Assembly: GCF_003265705.1 (NCBI RefSeq)
Contig: NW_020312775.1
Span: forward strand, 4,730,822-4,794,821
Direction of reading: 5' to 3'
Length of the DNA stretch: 64,000 nucleotides
From: Callorhinus ursinus
Taxonomy: Eukaryota > Chordata > Mammalia > Carnivora > Otariidae
The notes below the pieces were generated by a model. It had not been told where the DNA came from. It saw nothing but the letters and a program-made list of their open reading frames with translations, and made no database searches. Of the stretch, positions 21,810-32,553 are shown piece after piece (the first letter of the stretch is position 1; each line of letters opens with the position of its first letter). The position numbers were made by a program, and so were the translations under genes.

Positions 21810-24800
21810 ATGGCACTAAAGTCATATCTTTCAATAGTTACCCTGAATGTAAATGGGGTAAATGCCCTAATCAAAAGACACAGGCTATCAGATCGGATAA
21901 AAAAACAAAACCCATCGATATGCTGTCTGCAAGAGACTCATTTTAGATGCAAAGACACCCCCAGATTGAAAGTGAGGGGGTGGAAAACTATTTACCATGC
22001 TAATGGACACCAGAAGAAAACTGGGGTGGCAATCCTTATATCAGACAAATTAGATTTCAAACCAATGACTGTAGTAACAGATGAGGAAGGACACTATATC
22101 CTACTTAAAGGGTCTATCCAACAATAAGATCTAACAATTATAGATATCTATGCCCCTAACATGGGAGCAGCCAATTATATAAGCCAATTAATAACAAAAG
22201 CAAAGAAACACATCAACAACAATACAATAAGGGTGGGGGAATTTAACATTCCCCCCCTCACTGAAATGGACAGATCATCTAAGCAAAAGATCAACAAGGA
22301 AATAAAGACTTTAAATGACACACTGGACCACATGGACTTCACAGATATATTCAGAACATTCCATCCCAAATCAACAGAATACACATTCTTCTCTAGTGCC
22401 CATGGAACATTCTCCAGAATAGATCACATCCTAGGTCACAAATCAGGTCTCAACAACCAGTACCAAAAGATTGGGATCATTCTCTGCATATTTTCAGACC
22501 ACAATGCTTTGCAGTAAGAACTCAATCACAAGAGGAAAGAACTCAAATACATGGAAGCTAAAGAGCATCCTACTTAAGAATGAATGGGTCAACCAGGAAA
22601 TTAAAGAAGAATTAAAAAAATTCATGGAAACCAATGAAAATGAAAACAACTGTTCAAAATCTTTGGGATGCAGTAAAGGTGGTCCTAAGAGGAAAGTATA
22701 TAGCAATACAAGCCTTTCTCAAGAAACAAGAAAGTTCTCAAATACACAACCTAACCCTACACCTAAAGGAGCTGGAGACAGAGCAGGAAATAAAGCCTAA
22801 ACCCAGCAGGAGAAGAGACATAATAAAGATCAGAGCAGAAATCAATGAAATAGAAACCAAAAGAACAGTAGAACAGATCAACGAAACTAGGAGCTGGTTC
22901 TTTGAAAGAATTAACAAGATTGGTAAACCCCTGGCCAGACTTATCAAAAAGAAAAGAGAAATGACCCAAAGAAATAAAATCATGAATGAAAGAGAGATCA
23001 CAACCAACACCAAAGAAATACAATTACAAGAACATATTATGAGCGACTCTATGCCAGCAAATTAGATAATCTGGAAGAAATGGAGGCATTCCTAGAGATG
23101 TGTCAACTACCAAAACTGAACCGGGAAGAAATAGAAAACCTGAACAGACCTATAACCATTAAGGAAATTGAAGCAGTCATCAAAAATCTCCCAATAAACA
23201 AAAGCCCAGGGCCAGATGGCTTCCCAGGGGAATTCTACCAAACATTTCAAGAAGAATTAAGACCTATTCTTCTGAAACTGTTCCAAAAAATAGAAATGGA
23301 AGGAAAACTTCCAAACTCGTTTTATGAGGCCACCATTACCTTGATCCCCAAACCAGACAAAGACCCCATCAAAAAGGAGAATTAGAGACCAATATCTTTG
23401 ATGAACATGGATGCAAAAATTCTCACCAAAATACTAGCCAATAGGATCCAAGAGTACATTAAAAGGATTATTCACCATGACCAAGTGGGATTTATCCCTG
23501 GGCTGCAAGTTTGGTTCAACATCCGCAAATTAATCAATGTGATAAAATACATTAATAAAAGAAAGAACAAGAACCATATGATCCTGTCAGTAGATGCAGA
23601 AAAAGCATTTGACAAAGTACAGCATCATTTCTTGATCAAAACTCTTCAGAGTATAGGGATAGAGTTTACATACCTCAATATCATAAAAGCCATCTATGAA
23701 AAACCCACAGCAAATATTAATCTCAATGGGGAAAAACTGAGAGCTTTCCCCCTAAGGTCAGGAACATGGCAGGGATATCCACTCTCACCACTGCTATTCA
23801 ACATAGTATTAGAAGTCCTAGCCATAGCAATCAGACAACAAAAAGAAATCAAAGGCATCCAAATTGGCAAAGAAGTCAAACTCTCACTGTTTGCAGATGA
23901 TATGATACCTTATGTAGAAAATCCAAAAGACTGTACTCCCAAACTGCTAGAACTCATACAGGAATTCAGTAAATTGGCAGGATATAAAATCAATGCACAG
24001 AAATCAGTGGCATTCCTATACACCAACAACAAGACAGAAGAAAGAGAAATTAAGGAGTCGATCCCATCTACAATTGCACCCAAAGCCATAAGATACCTAG
24101 GAATAAATCTAACCAAAGACGCAAAGGATCTGTACTCAGAAAACTATAAAATACTCATGAAAGAAATGGAGGAAGACACAAAGAAATGGAAAAACATTCC
24201 ATGCTCATGGATTGGAAGAACAAATATTGTGAAGATGTCAATGCTACCTAGAGCAATCTACACATTCAATGGAATCCCTATCGAAATACCATTCACTTTT
24301 TTCAAAGAAATGGAACAAATTATCCTAAAATTTGTATGGAACCAGAAAGACCCCAAATAGCCAGAGGAATGTTGAAAAAGAAAAGCAAAGCTGGTGGCAT
24401 CACATTTCCGGACTTCAAGCTCTATTACAAAGCTGTAATCATCAAGACAGTATGGTACTGGCACAAAAACAGACACATAGATCAATGGAACAGAATAGAT
24501 AGCCCAGAAATGGTCCTTCAACTCTATGGTCAACTAATCTTCAACAAAGCATGAAAGAATGTCCAATGGAAAAAAGACAGTCTCTTCAACAAATGGTGTT
24601 GGGAAAATTGGACAGACACATGCAGAAGAATGAAACTGGACCATTTCCTTACACCACACACAAAAATACTCCAAATGGTTGAAAGACCTAAACGTGAGAC
24701 AGGAGTCCATCAAAATCCTAAAGGAGAACACAGGTAGCAACCTCTTCGACCTCAGCCGCAGCAACTTCTTCCTAGAAACATCGCCAAAGGCAAGGGAAGC

Positions 24801-25628
24801 AAAGGCAAAAATGAACTATTGGGACTTCATCAAGATAAAAAGCTTTTGCACAGCAAAAGAAACAGTCCACAAAACCAAAAGACAACCGACAGAACGGGAG
24901 AAGATATTTGCAAATGACATACCAGATAAAGGGCTAGTATCCAAAATCTATAAAGAAATTATCAAAGTCAACACCCAAAGAACAAATGATCCAATCAAGA
25001 AATGGGCAGAAGACAAGAACAGACATTTCTGCAAAGAAGACATCCAAATGGCCAACAGCAAATGAAAAAGTGTTCAACATCACTCAGCATCAGGGAAATC
25101 CAAATCAAAACCTCAATGAGAAAACCGCACACCAGTCAGAATGGCTAAAATTAACAAGTCAGGAAATGACAGATGTTGGCAGGGATGCAGAGAAAGGGGA
25201 ACCCTCCTACACTGTTGGTGGGAATGTAAGCTTGTGCACCCACTCTGGAAAACAATATGGAGGGTCCTCAAAAAGTTGAAAATAAAGTTACCTTACAACC
25301 CAGCAATTGCACTTCTGGGTATTTACCCCAAAGATACAAATGTAGGGATCTGAAGGAGTAAATGCACCCCAATGTTTCTAGCAGCAATGTCCACAATAGC
25401 CAAAGTATGGAAAGAGCCAAGATGTCCATTGACAGATGAATGGATAAAGAAGATAAAGAAGAGGTGGTATATATATATATACAATGGAATATTATGCAGC
25501 CATCAAAAGGAATGAAATCTTGCCATTTGCAATGACATAGATGGAACTGGAGAATGCTATGCTGAGCAAAATAAGTCAACCAGAGAAAGACATGTATCAT
25601 ATGACCTCACCGATATGAGGAATTCTTA
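21810..25628 (+). pseudogene. L1 ORF2, decayed endonuclease / reverse transcriptase
   Basis: ATG 21810 opens the endonuclease ('MALKSYLSIVTLNVNGVNAL', 'CLQETHF'). A TAA at 22125 and another at 22515 interrupt it; between them are 'DRSSKQKINKEI', 'HGTFSRIDHILGHKSGLN' and 'SDHNALQ'. Frames then shift near 22530, 22650 and 23040. The RT region is largely readable at 23080-23385 and 23398-24360, split by one TAG. It holds '[15 protein letters not shown]' and the catalytic FADD box at 23890-23901 ('[14 protein letters not shown]'). Further shifts near 24350, 24660 and 25060 lead to the C-terminal region ('[20 protein letters not shown]'). Autonomous activity is lost. Confidence 0.93.
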
Positions 25629-26104
25629 ATCTCTGGAAACAAACTGAGGGTTGCTGGAGTGGTGGGGGCTGGGAGGGATGGGGTGGCTGGGTGATAGACA
25701 CTGGGGAGGGTATGTGCTATGGTGAGCGCTGTGAATTGTGCAAGACTGTTGAATCACAGACCTGTACCTGTGAAACAAATAATACATTATATGTGAAAAA
25801 AAAGAAGAAGGAGGAGAAGATAGCAGGAGGGGAAGAATGAAGGGGGGGAAATCGGAGATGGAGACGAACCATGAGAGAGGATGGACTCTGAGAAACAAAC
25901 AGAGGGTTCTGGAGGGGAGGGGGGTGGGGTAAGTGTTAGCCTTGTGATGGGTATTAAAGAGGGCACGTTTTGCACAGAGCACTGGGTGTTATATGCAAAC
26001 AATGAATCATGGAACACTACATCAAAAACTAATGATGTAATGTATGGTGACTAACATAACATAATAATAAATTTAAAAAAATTAAGGAACGAGAAAAAAA
26101 AGAA
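25629..26104 (+). other. L1 3' UTR with G-rich tract and A-rich tail
   Basis: Non-coding 3' UTR. An A/G-rich bridge at 25795-25840 separates two similar modules, and 'ggaggggaggggggtgggg' at 25913-25931 could form a G-quadruplex, a common property of L1 3' UTRs. It ends in 'cataataataaatttaaaaa' and a further A run. Confidence 0.8.
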
Positions 26105-27409
26105 GGAAGCCTGGTCTTATTTTCACTGGAAGCTGATGTTTTGGAGCTTTCTTTAATCAATAGACTTGATAGATGCAGTGACCTGTGTTGGTCTTCTGAC
26201 AAGAGGCCTCTGGGCTGGCTCACAAGATGACTTGCCCTTGTAAAGATGCTCCTGCCAGGTTCAGAGGGGCAGGGTTTAGTGTAGGGGACTCCAGCCTCCA
26301 GTGGAGGTGCTGTGTTTCTCTGAATTCTGACTGTGCTGGTGGGTGGGAGAAGGGGGGGTGGAGGAGGTAGAATATGAGCTCACCTCACTCTCTGGAAGCC
26401 ACGGAGGGAGCCGATGTTCACGGGGCCCTCTTAGAAAAATGAACAATCTCCTGTGTTCCCGGCTGTTCTCAGTTCCCTGCCCTAACTTGTCTGTGCCTAA
26501 GCCATCAGCATGCCCAGAGCCACCAATCTCCTGTATTTTATTGGCCAGTGGCTGGGATTCAAAACTCCTTGTTTTAAAGAGCCTGGTAAGGTGTATGCCC
26601 ACTCCTGTCCCCAGTGGAGAGGTTCCAAGTATGCCCAGCACCGTCCTGTCCCCAAAAAACTGCCACAGAGTGCATGCACAGAAGCTAGTTTATTGTAATG
26701 CTCAGCAAAAAGCTGGAACCAGGTTATCAGCCCTCTGCACTCAACTCAGTCTCCTACTCCTACTCCCTTCTGTCCCAGAAAAGCCATCGCAGAGGCTTGA
26801 ATCTATTGTGGCAGACAGCGGAAAGCAGTGGCCATGTCATCCACAATCTGCTCCAGTGTCTGCACTCTGCTCAGTTCAGCCCCAGAAAGGCAGCTGCTCA
26901 GCACACACACAGAGGTTTAAACCTATTGTGGCTCACAGTGAAAAGTTGTTAAGAGCTTTTCTGCCCTCTGCACGCACCTCTGACCCTGCTGCTGAGTTCC
27001 CCTCAATGGCTCCCTGGCTGCACTTTTGTCCTTGGAGAGGCAAAATATGCTCTTCCAAATGCCCTCCAAGAAGGGGAGCGATCTCTCACTGAATGACCCA
27101 GGGGATCTCGCTACAGCTTATTGTGCAGTCCCAACCTGCTGCGCTCTTTCCCATTTTCTCCCTCTTCCTGACATTGGTCACGGAAACAGGTTCCCTCCCC
27201 TTCCAGGCCATGTGGCTTTCCCCTCCCCCAATTCAGGGCTCTGAACTTTGCATCTGCCATGTTCTCTAACTCCAACTGTGCAGATTGCTTCCTTAATCCT
27301 CCGATCCTCTTCCTAGTTGTTCAAAATAGTTGAATGTTGATCTACCTGTGTTTAAAGGATGAGGGAAGTTCAGGGACCCCTACTACTCTGCCATCTTAAC
27401 TCCTCTCCT
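26105..27409 (-). promoter_or_regulatory. Outer L1 5' UTR, antisense, with tandem monomers
   Basis: The right end, 'actctgccatcttaactcct', is the reversed conserved L1 5' terminus, abutting the target duplication at 27410. The block is GC-richer than its surroundings. Three diverged units begin at 26679, 26790 and 26910, each starting 'cagargcttr' and sharing 'ctattgtgg' and 'ctctgc'. An internal Pol II promoter is expected here in active L1s. It is separated from ORF1 by the 5.3-kb inner L1. Confidence 0.85.
26439..27092 (+). other. 217-codon ORF antisense to the L1 5' UTR
   Basis: Starting at ATG 26439 (A at -3), a frame of 217 codons stays open to 27092, and it is open upstream to 26343 without an ATG. 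It runs opposite to the L1 5' UTR. The protein is Ser/Pro/Cys-rich with three related repeats: 'VHAQKLVYCNAQQK', 'PSQRLESIVADSGK' and 'HTQRFKPIVAHSEK'. These start about 37 and 40 residues apart. No known domain, signal peptide or strong membrane segment is evident. Its position recalls the antisense ORF0 of primate L1s, but there is no sequence claim of homology. It may be a chance ORF. Confidence 0.45.
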
Positions 27410-27425
27410 CCATGCTTGGATTTTT
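27410..27425. repeat. Right target-site duplication of the L1 nest
   Basis: ccatgcttggattttt, partner of the copy at 15990-16005, directly after the L1 5' terminus. Confidence 0.85.
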
Positions 27426-28464
27426 GAGTCAGAATATGGTTGTGTGTGTTCAGATGTTTCTATACATACCTGCTATGCTTGACCAAACAGCTATATTTGT
27501 TTCTCTCTCCTCATCTATTACAGTACAAATAAAACAAAGACACCTGATGTCAGACCTGCTCAGCTGGAGTTACTAATACAAGGTATCTGCAGGCGTAGCC
27601 CACCCAAGTTGTTAAGTTAGTCCTGACCAGGGCGGAAAATATAGAACATTAGAAAATATTAGAAAGTTTCAACCATACTAATCAGCGGGGAATAAAGTTA
27701 GTGTTGTTGTCTTAGACACATTATCTCTTGTGTTGGGCATGACCCTTGGACATCTGGGTGTTTCTTCCCTGCCCCATTTTCAGATTGGACTTCACTATCA
27801 ACTCCTGCTGAACCAAGTCCAAGGTCACCATGCCTCCCTGGATAGTTGGCACTGGATTTTCAATTATTGTCTTCAGAAGTTAGTCTTATACCTTCCTCTT
27901 CTCTTATCATTTATTTCTTTATCATCTTGTAATTATTCTCCATTTTCTTTATATTAAATTCTATTATAGTTCTTACCAGATGATCATTTCCCAAAAGGGG
28001 TCTATTGATGTGTATCGCAGAGAGTTTTCACCCTTTCTTCCCCCAATTTTGTAAATGTCAGTACTTAAAGTATATGAGATTTTTGCCTCACCTATACAAA
28101 GCTCACTCATCATACATCTGTTGCTCTAGCTATTGTATAAATCCATGTAACAGAAACATTCTGACTTATACAGACCCTGACATGGCATTTGCTGCCGTAG
28201 TAAGGGGCTTCTTTTGGTCTGCTGTGGTTTTAAGCACAAATAAGAATATCTTCTTGGCTAAGGAAGATTTTTCTCCATTCCTCAAATATCCTTTTGTGGT
28301 TGCTTCTAGCCTTTCCATAGGTTTGGGAAACCCAAGCTATGATTTTTCTTTACCACTGCATATATAGCATGAGTCTTGGTTAAATTGTGAAATATCTTTC
28401 TGTAGTGCCATCCACCCTCCTTCCTGGATAATAATAGCCACAAAGATAACTAATGTCTGTGATG
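27426..28464. other. No gene recognised; unassigned sequence
   Basis: Unassigned. Open frames at 27730-27957 and 28005-28367 (up to 120 codons) are Leu/Ser/Phe-rich with no domain. Some of it has the look of an old LTR ('gacctgctcagctggagtta'), but I cannot name a family. Confidence 0.4.
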
Positions 28465-28800
28465 CCTCCTAGATCTAGCTACCATGCTAAATTCTTCATG
28501 TTCATTATCTCATTTAAGCCTCAGCACAATCCTAAAATGTAGAATTTAAGTTTAGGGGTGAAGACACCCTGTCTGGCTTGTTATCTATAATATCCCCAGT
28601 TTAAGCACAGAGTCTAAAACAGAGAAGGCCCTCAAATTTGTTGAATGAATAAATAAAGTAGGTTTTATTATCAGCCTCCTGTTTTACACATGAAGGAAAT
28701 GAGTCTCAGGGAAATTCACTATCCCAATGTCACACCACCAGTAAATGATACAGCCAGGACTGTGATACATCCATCTCACTTGAAAACCTGCATTCTTAGC
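28465..28800 (+). mobile_element. MIR SINE interrupted by an L2 3' end
   Basis: 'tcattatctcatttaagcct' (28500s) and, after a break, 'gttttattatcagcctcctg', 'ggaaatgagtctcagggaaa' and 'gtcacaccaccagtaaatga' give a MIR in plus orientation. The break at about 28550-28660 holds 'atccccagtttaagcacaga' and 'aaatttgttgaatgaataaa', the 3' end of an L2. Confidence 0.65.
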
Positions 28801-29334
28801 TACTATGCTGTCCTGTGTTTCTTTTCAGTAAACCTATTTCCACCCATAGGGTACTCAACAGCCCCATGACTTCCACTAGAGAATCTCAATTAGGCTATCC
28901 ATGTGAAGCAATGTCCATGCTCCCTTTATGATTAGCAAAAGGATCTGCATCATGAATGCAATCATCTGTGTCAGCTTATTTATGCTAAGAAGCTCCTAGA
29001 TTAACATTTCTGTTTGAACCTTAGGGTTTCAATCTAGTCAATTAAGGAGATAAGTAAGAGTGGCAATTCCAGACGATGTGACAAGCCACTGAAGAAATAT
29101 TTCTGATCCAGGACATTTCAACAGGACCTTTTGAATCACAACACACGAGTGTCCTAGTACTTAGGGATGTCGTGAGGTACAATCACTTTTTCCATACATT
29201 TAGCACAATAGTATAGAAATGTGGTATAGAATGAATCCCTAAGGTAAGAAGCAATGCACTGTTGTAAATTATCATGTGTGACAGGACACCATGCAGGGTT
29301 CTGTCAAGGGGTGAGGAGGATAATGGTACAAAGC
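28801..29334. other. No feature recognised
   Basis: Unassigned sequence; no open frame of note. Confidence 0.4.
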
Positions 29335-29530
29335 TGGATCAAGCAAGGTCCCTACCCTTCATAAGCTTACAATTTAGTCAAAGAGTTAAGGCAATTTAAG
29401 AGTAAAATAAATTCTGTAATACATGAGCTGTCACAAGGCTGTCTGTGATTAACTTGCAAATGAGTAGTCCAGTGAATGAAGGCTGAGCTTAGAGGTATGA
29501 GACTTTAATATGGACTAGAAAAGGCTTCAT
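29335..29530 (-). mobile_element. Possible L2 3' end, antisense
   Basis: 'aaggtccctacccttcataa' and 'gcttacaatttagtcaaaga' match the reversed L2 3' region (tccctgccctca..gagcttacattctagt). The rest is too decayed to follow. Confidence 0.45.
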
Positions 29531-29798
29531 TGCTGAGTTAACATCTCAGAAAATTGCTTCCTTGCCTTCTGGTATTTGGCCCATTATTTTCAAAGCACTT
29601 CCCCTCAAATGGTATCTTTTCTGAATGGACTTCAGAATATCTCTTTATTTAAAACAGCAGTTTGTCCCTGTGACAGAGCAATGAAGTAAACTTTAGCTGG
29701 TGACTTCCAGCTATAGATTCCATTTCTCTATATTAAAAGGAGAATCAAAATCAATGCAGATGTTGTCAAATTTGTATATTAGTTTCATCTATTATAAA

Positions 29799-30150
29799 TA
29801 CAGATTGCTAGGCCTAGTTCCAAACACACTGAATCAGAATTCCAGGAATTTGTAAACCTCTGAAAAAATAGGTGAAAAAAAATATATTTATATTTTGGAA
29901 TATTTATGGATGAAATGTGCTTCAAAATAATCCAGGGAGTAGTTGGATAAGATATGAATGAAACAAGATTAACTATGGGTATTTAACTATGGAGGTTTGG
30001 TGATGATTGTCTAGGAATTCTTTTTTATATTCTCTCATTTTTTTATGTTTGAATTTTTCATAATAAAAAGTTTAATAAAATTAAAAACAAAACACTCTAC
30101 ATTTGTCAGAGGTCTCCCAGGTAATTCAGATGCAGTTGGTTTGAAAACTG
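29799..30150 (+). mobile_element. MER5-like hAT split by an old L1 3' end
   Basis: 29799-29862 ('gctaggcctagttcc', 'ctgaatcagaattcc') and 30099-30150 ('gtctcccaggtaattcagat') look like two halves of a MER5-type hAT element. Between them lies an old sense L1 3' UTR ending 'tgtttgaatttttcataata' plus A-rich sequence. The L1 piece (about 29863-30098) is the more certain of the two. Confidence 0.6.
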
Positions 30151-30160
30151 GTATTTGGGT

Positions 30161-30684
30161 CTTTAAACAATATTATCTCTTTCAAGCTTTTTTAGATAAG
30201 ACATACTGTTTTTGTACAAGGAAGATGACACTTGAAATAGGACAAATCAAGAAATGCCTTCTTGGTTAAGGATATGTGTTAGTTTTTCTAGGGATAAATT
30301 TAAATGTAACCATCAAAGTGGATACAGACACATAAAAAACATACTGGCTATTATTCTGCATAGATCCAAGGCCCAGGATAGAAAGTTGGTGGGGGTGTTG
30401 AAAAATAGAAGTCTTTCCAATCAGGGTAACCAGCAAGTTAGCAGCCAAGAGGCTCCTTTGGAATGGTTAGCAACAGCATCATTCAAATAAAAATGAAGAG
30501 TGTTGATGCTAATACCTTGTAGCATCTTTCTAAATGCACCTACATTGTCCATTTGAAGCTCATATTCACTCATGAGGTAAGGGAGGAGGCAAGATGAAAT
30601 GATTTGAGGGAGGCATTTCCAAATTTCATGTTCTAGAATTCAGGAGGGTTATGTTGGCATGGCAGGTTTTATTATTCTCGTTTT
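30161..30684. other. No feature recognised
   Basis: Unassigned sequence left of a young-looking Can-SINE. Confidence 0.45.
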
Positions 30685-30700
30685 ACAAATGTGGCCACAG

Positions 30701-30895
30701 GGCGCCTGGGTGGCTCAGATGGTTGGTCATCTGCCTTCGGCTCAGGTCATGATCCCAGAGTCCTGGGATCGAGTCCTGCATCAGGCTCCCTGCTCCTTGG
30801 GGAGCCTGCTTCTCCCTCTGCCTCTGCCTCTCTCTGTGTGTGTCTCTCATGAATAAATAAATAAAATCTCTAAAAACAAACAAACAAACGAACAA
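30701..30895 (+). mobile_element. Can-SINE with perfect 16-bp target duplication
   Basis: The full head 'ggcgcctgggtggctcagat', body 'gtcatgatcccagagtcctg', CT-rich region and AATAAATAAATAAAATC tail are all present, followed by an (AAAC)n-type run. acaaatgtggccacag flanks it at 30685-30700 and 30896-30911 without mismatch. It is a tRNA-Lys-derived element with internal Pol III A and B boxes in the head. Confidence 0.97.
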
Positions 30896-30911
30896 ACAAA
30901 TGTGGCCACAG

Positions 30912-32495
30912 AGTTTCAAAGAAGTTGATTCAAAGGTTCTTTTAAGCTGCCTTGATTCTTTAGATTAGTTGAATCTACCAGTATTTGCAAAGTCTTAGAC
31001 ACTTCATAGTATATAAAAATTTTGCCAGAGTAGAGGGTGTAGAGTTTGAAAAATCAGCATCAGACATTAGATTTCTTTGGTTAATATAAGTAAAGCTTCT
31101 TTGTCTTGGAATAATAACTGCTAGAAAGTTGAGTCTTGGGTACTATCCCAAGAAGTAAGGGAAATGGTGGCACTGTCCCAAAACTTTGGACAGATCTGCC
31201 AGAAACAGATTCATCCAGAAGAGGTATATTTGGTAAAATGTAAACATACAAAGCATGTTTAAAAGCTTCTTTTGAAACTTTTGAGAAAAAGTGTTTCCCA
31301 TTTGAAGAGTTAAATGTGGTCTTGTGTATGGGTTTCCCTCACGAGGGTTTTAAATGACCACATGGAGCTATTCTTCAACTCATTTCTAGGAATACCACTT
31401 TGTCAATTACATATTTTATATGTATCAACCTGGAAATTCAACTGTCATCTTCTCAAATCATCATTATCAGCCTTTCCTACCCAAAAGACAGCACCATAGT
31501 GTTGAAGCAGTTGATAGCAGCAAGTCTGAAGAAGTATAGTACCTCAACTATGAATTAACTTTTCCAGTAATTTAGGGCTAAAGACTTTCTGATAAGAATT
31601 AAAGTTTATTTTTCAAATATGTGAGACTGGGAATGAGGAGACCTGAGTTCTTATCTTAGTTCAGCCTCTATTGGATCTACATTGACAACTGGACTTCAGA
31701 TAATTTAAAAAGTTGATCTTTGGGTTAGGCACAGCCAAGTTACAAAGAATAGTGACATGCTCAGCATATCTCAGTTAATGAAAGCTTATTGTAAATAAGC
31801 CACACAAGCCTTCCAAAGAATGTGACCATTGTTGATCATACAACAATAAGCTGTCTTCTCACAAGAAGTGTTCTAGTACTCCATCTTCCACTGGGCTGTG
31901 AAGTTAGTTATGCTATTCTGTCTTTGTCTCTGCTTCTCCCAATACTGACCAGTGGATTCTTTTTGAGTCTCAAATTCAAACTCCTTATGAGTAAGGATCT
32001 GGTTAGAATTCTTATGCCGGTCAGTTTATAAATACTGCCGTTGAGTCTAGTGTTGACCCATAACCCAATTATCTATAGCAAAGTAGCTAGGTCATGTTGT
32101 AACTCATCATCCGATCTCACTTACCACTTCATTTTTGGAAACTCACACATGCTTTCAATGAAGATTGGGAAAAGAGCAGGCAAGGAATAATGATATCAAG
32201 TAGCTACTTTCCAAACATTTTTCCAAATTAATTTTAGCAAATAGGGAGATTATTTTGTACAATAGATGGTTTTAATGAGGAACTTCAATTATATATTGAA
32301 CAAAAATACCAAGGAAGGTATTTTCCAATAGGCATCCTGATCATAGAAACTACTGGAAAGATGTACAGAGGATTGGTTAAGAGTATCTGAAAAGTATAGC
32401 ACTTTGACAAGATATTTCCTTTTTACATTTTCAGATTAACCCCACTTGGGCTTTTATTCCATTTGTCAGTTGTAACTAAAAAGGAAAAGCCATAG
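30912..32495. other. No gene recognised; unassigned sequence
   Basis: Unassigned. A faint MIR-like patch ('atgaggagacctgagttctt') is near 31634-31660. Open frames stay below 70 codons. Confidence 0.45.
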
Positions 32496-32553
32496 TGCAT
32501 GTGCGCATGTGTACATGTGCGTGCGCGCGCACACACACACACACACACACACA
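32496..32553. repeat. Alternating purine-pyrimidine tract (GT/GC/CA)n
   Basis: 'tgcatgtgcgcatgtgtaca' passes into a GC-alternating core and then a CA run. The whole tract alternates purine and pyrimidine almost without break, the pattern that favours Z-DNA. Confidence 0.9.

Larger units (their letters stand above)
20821..26104 (+). mobile_element. Inner L1, sense, 5'-truncated at the ORF1 start
   Basis: It starts within a few bases of the ORF1 ATG (20825) and runs through ORF1, ORF2 and a 3' UTR to an A-rich end near 26070-26104. It has no 5' UTR, so it is 5'-truncated by about the UTR length. Its 3' UTR has two modules, each with 'aaac(t/a)gagggtt', and ends 'ggaacactacatcaaaaact..taatgtatggtg', the type seen in bear-lineage L1s (from memory). 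It is less decayed than the outer copy, so it inserted later. I could not find its own target-site duplication. Confidence 0.93.
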
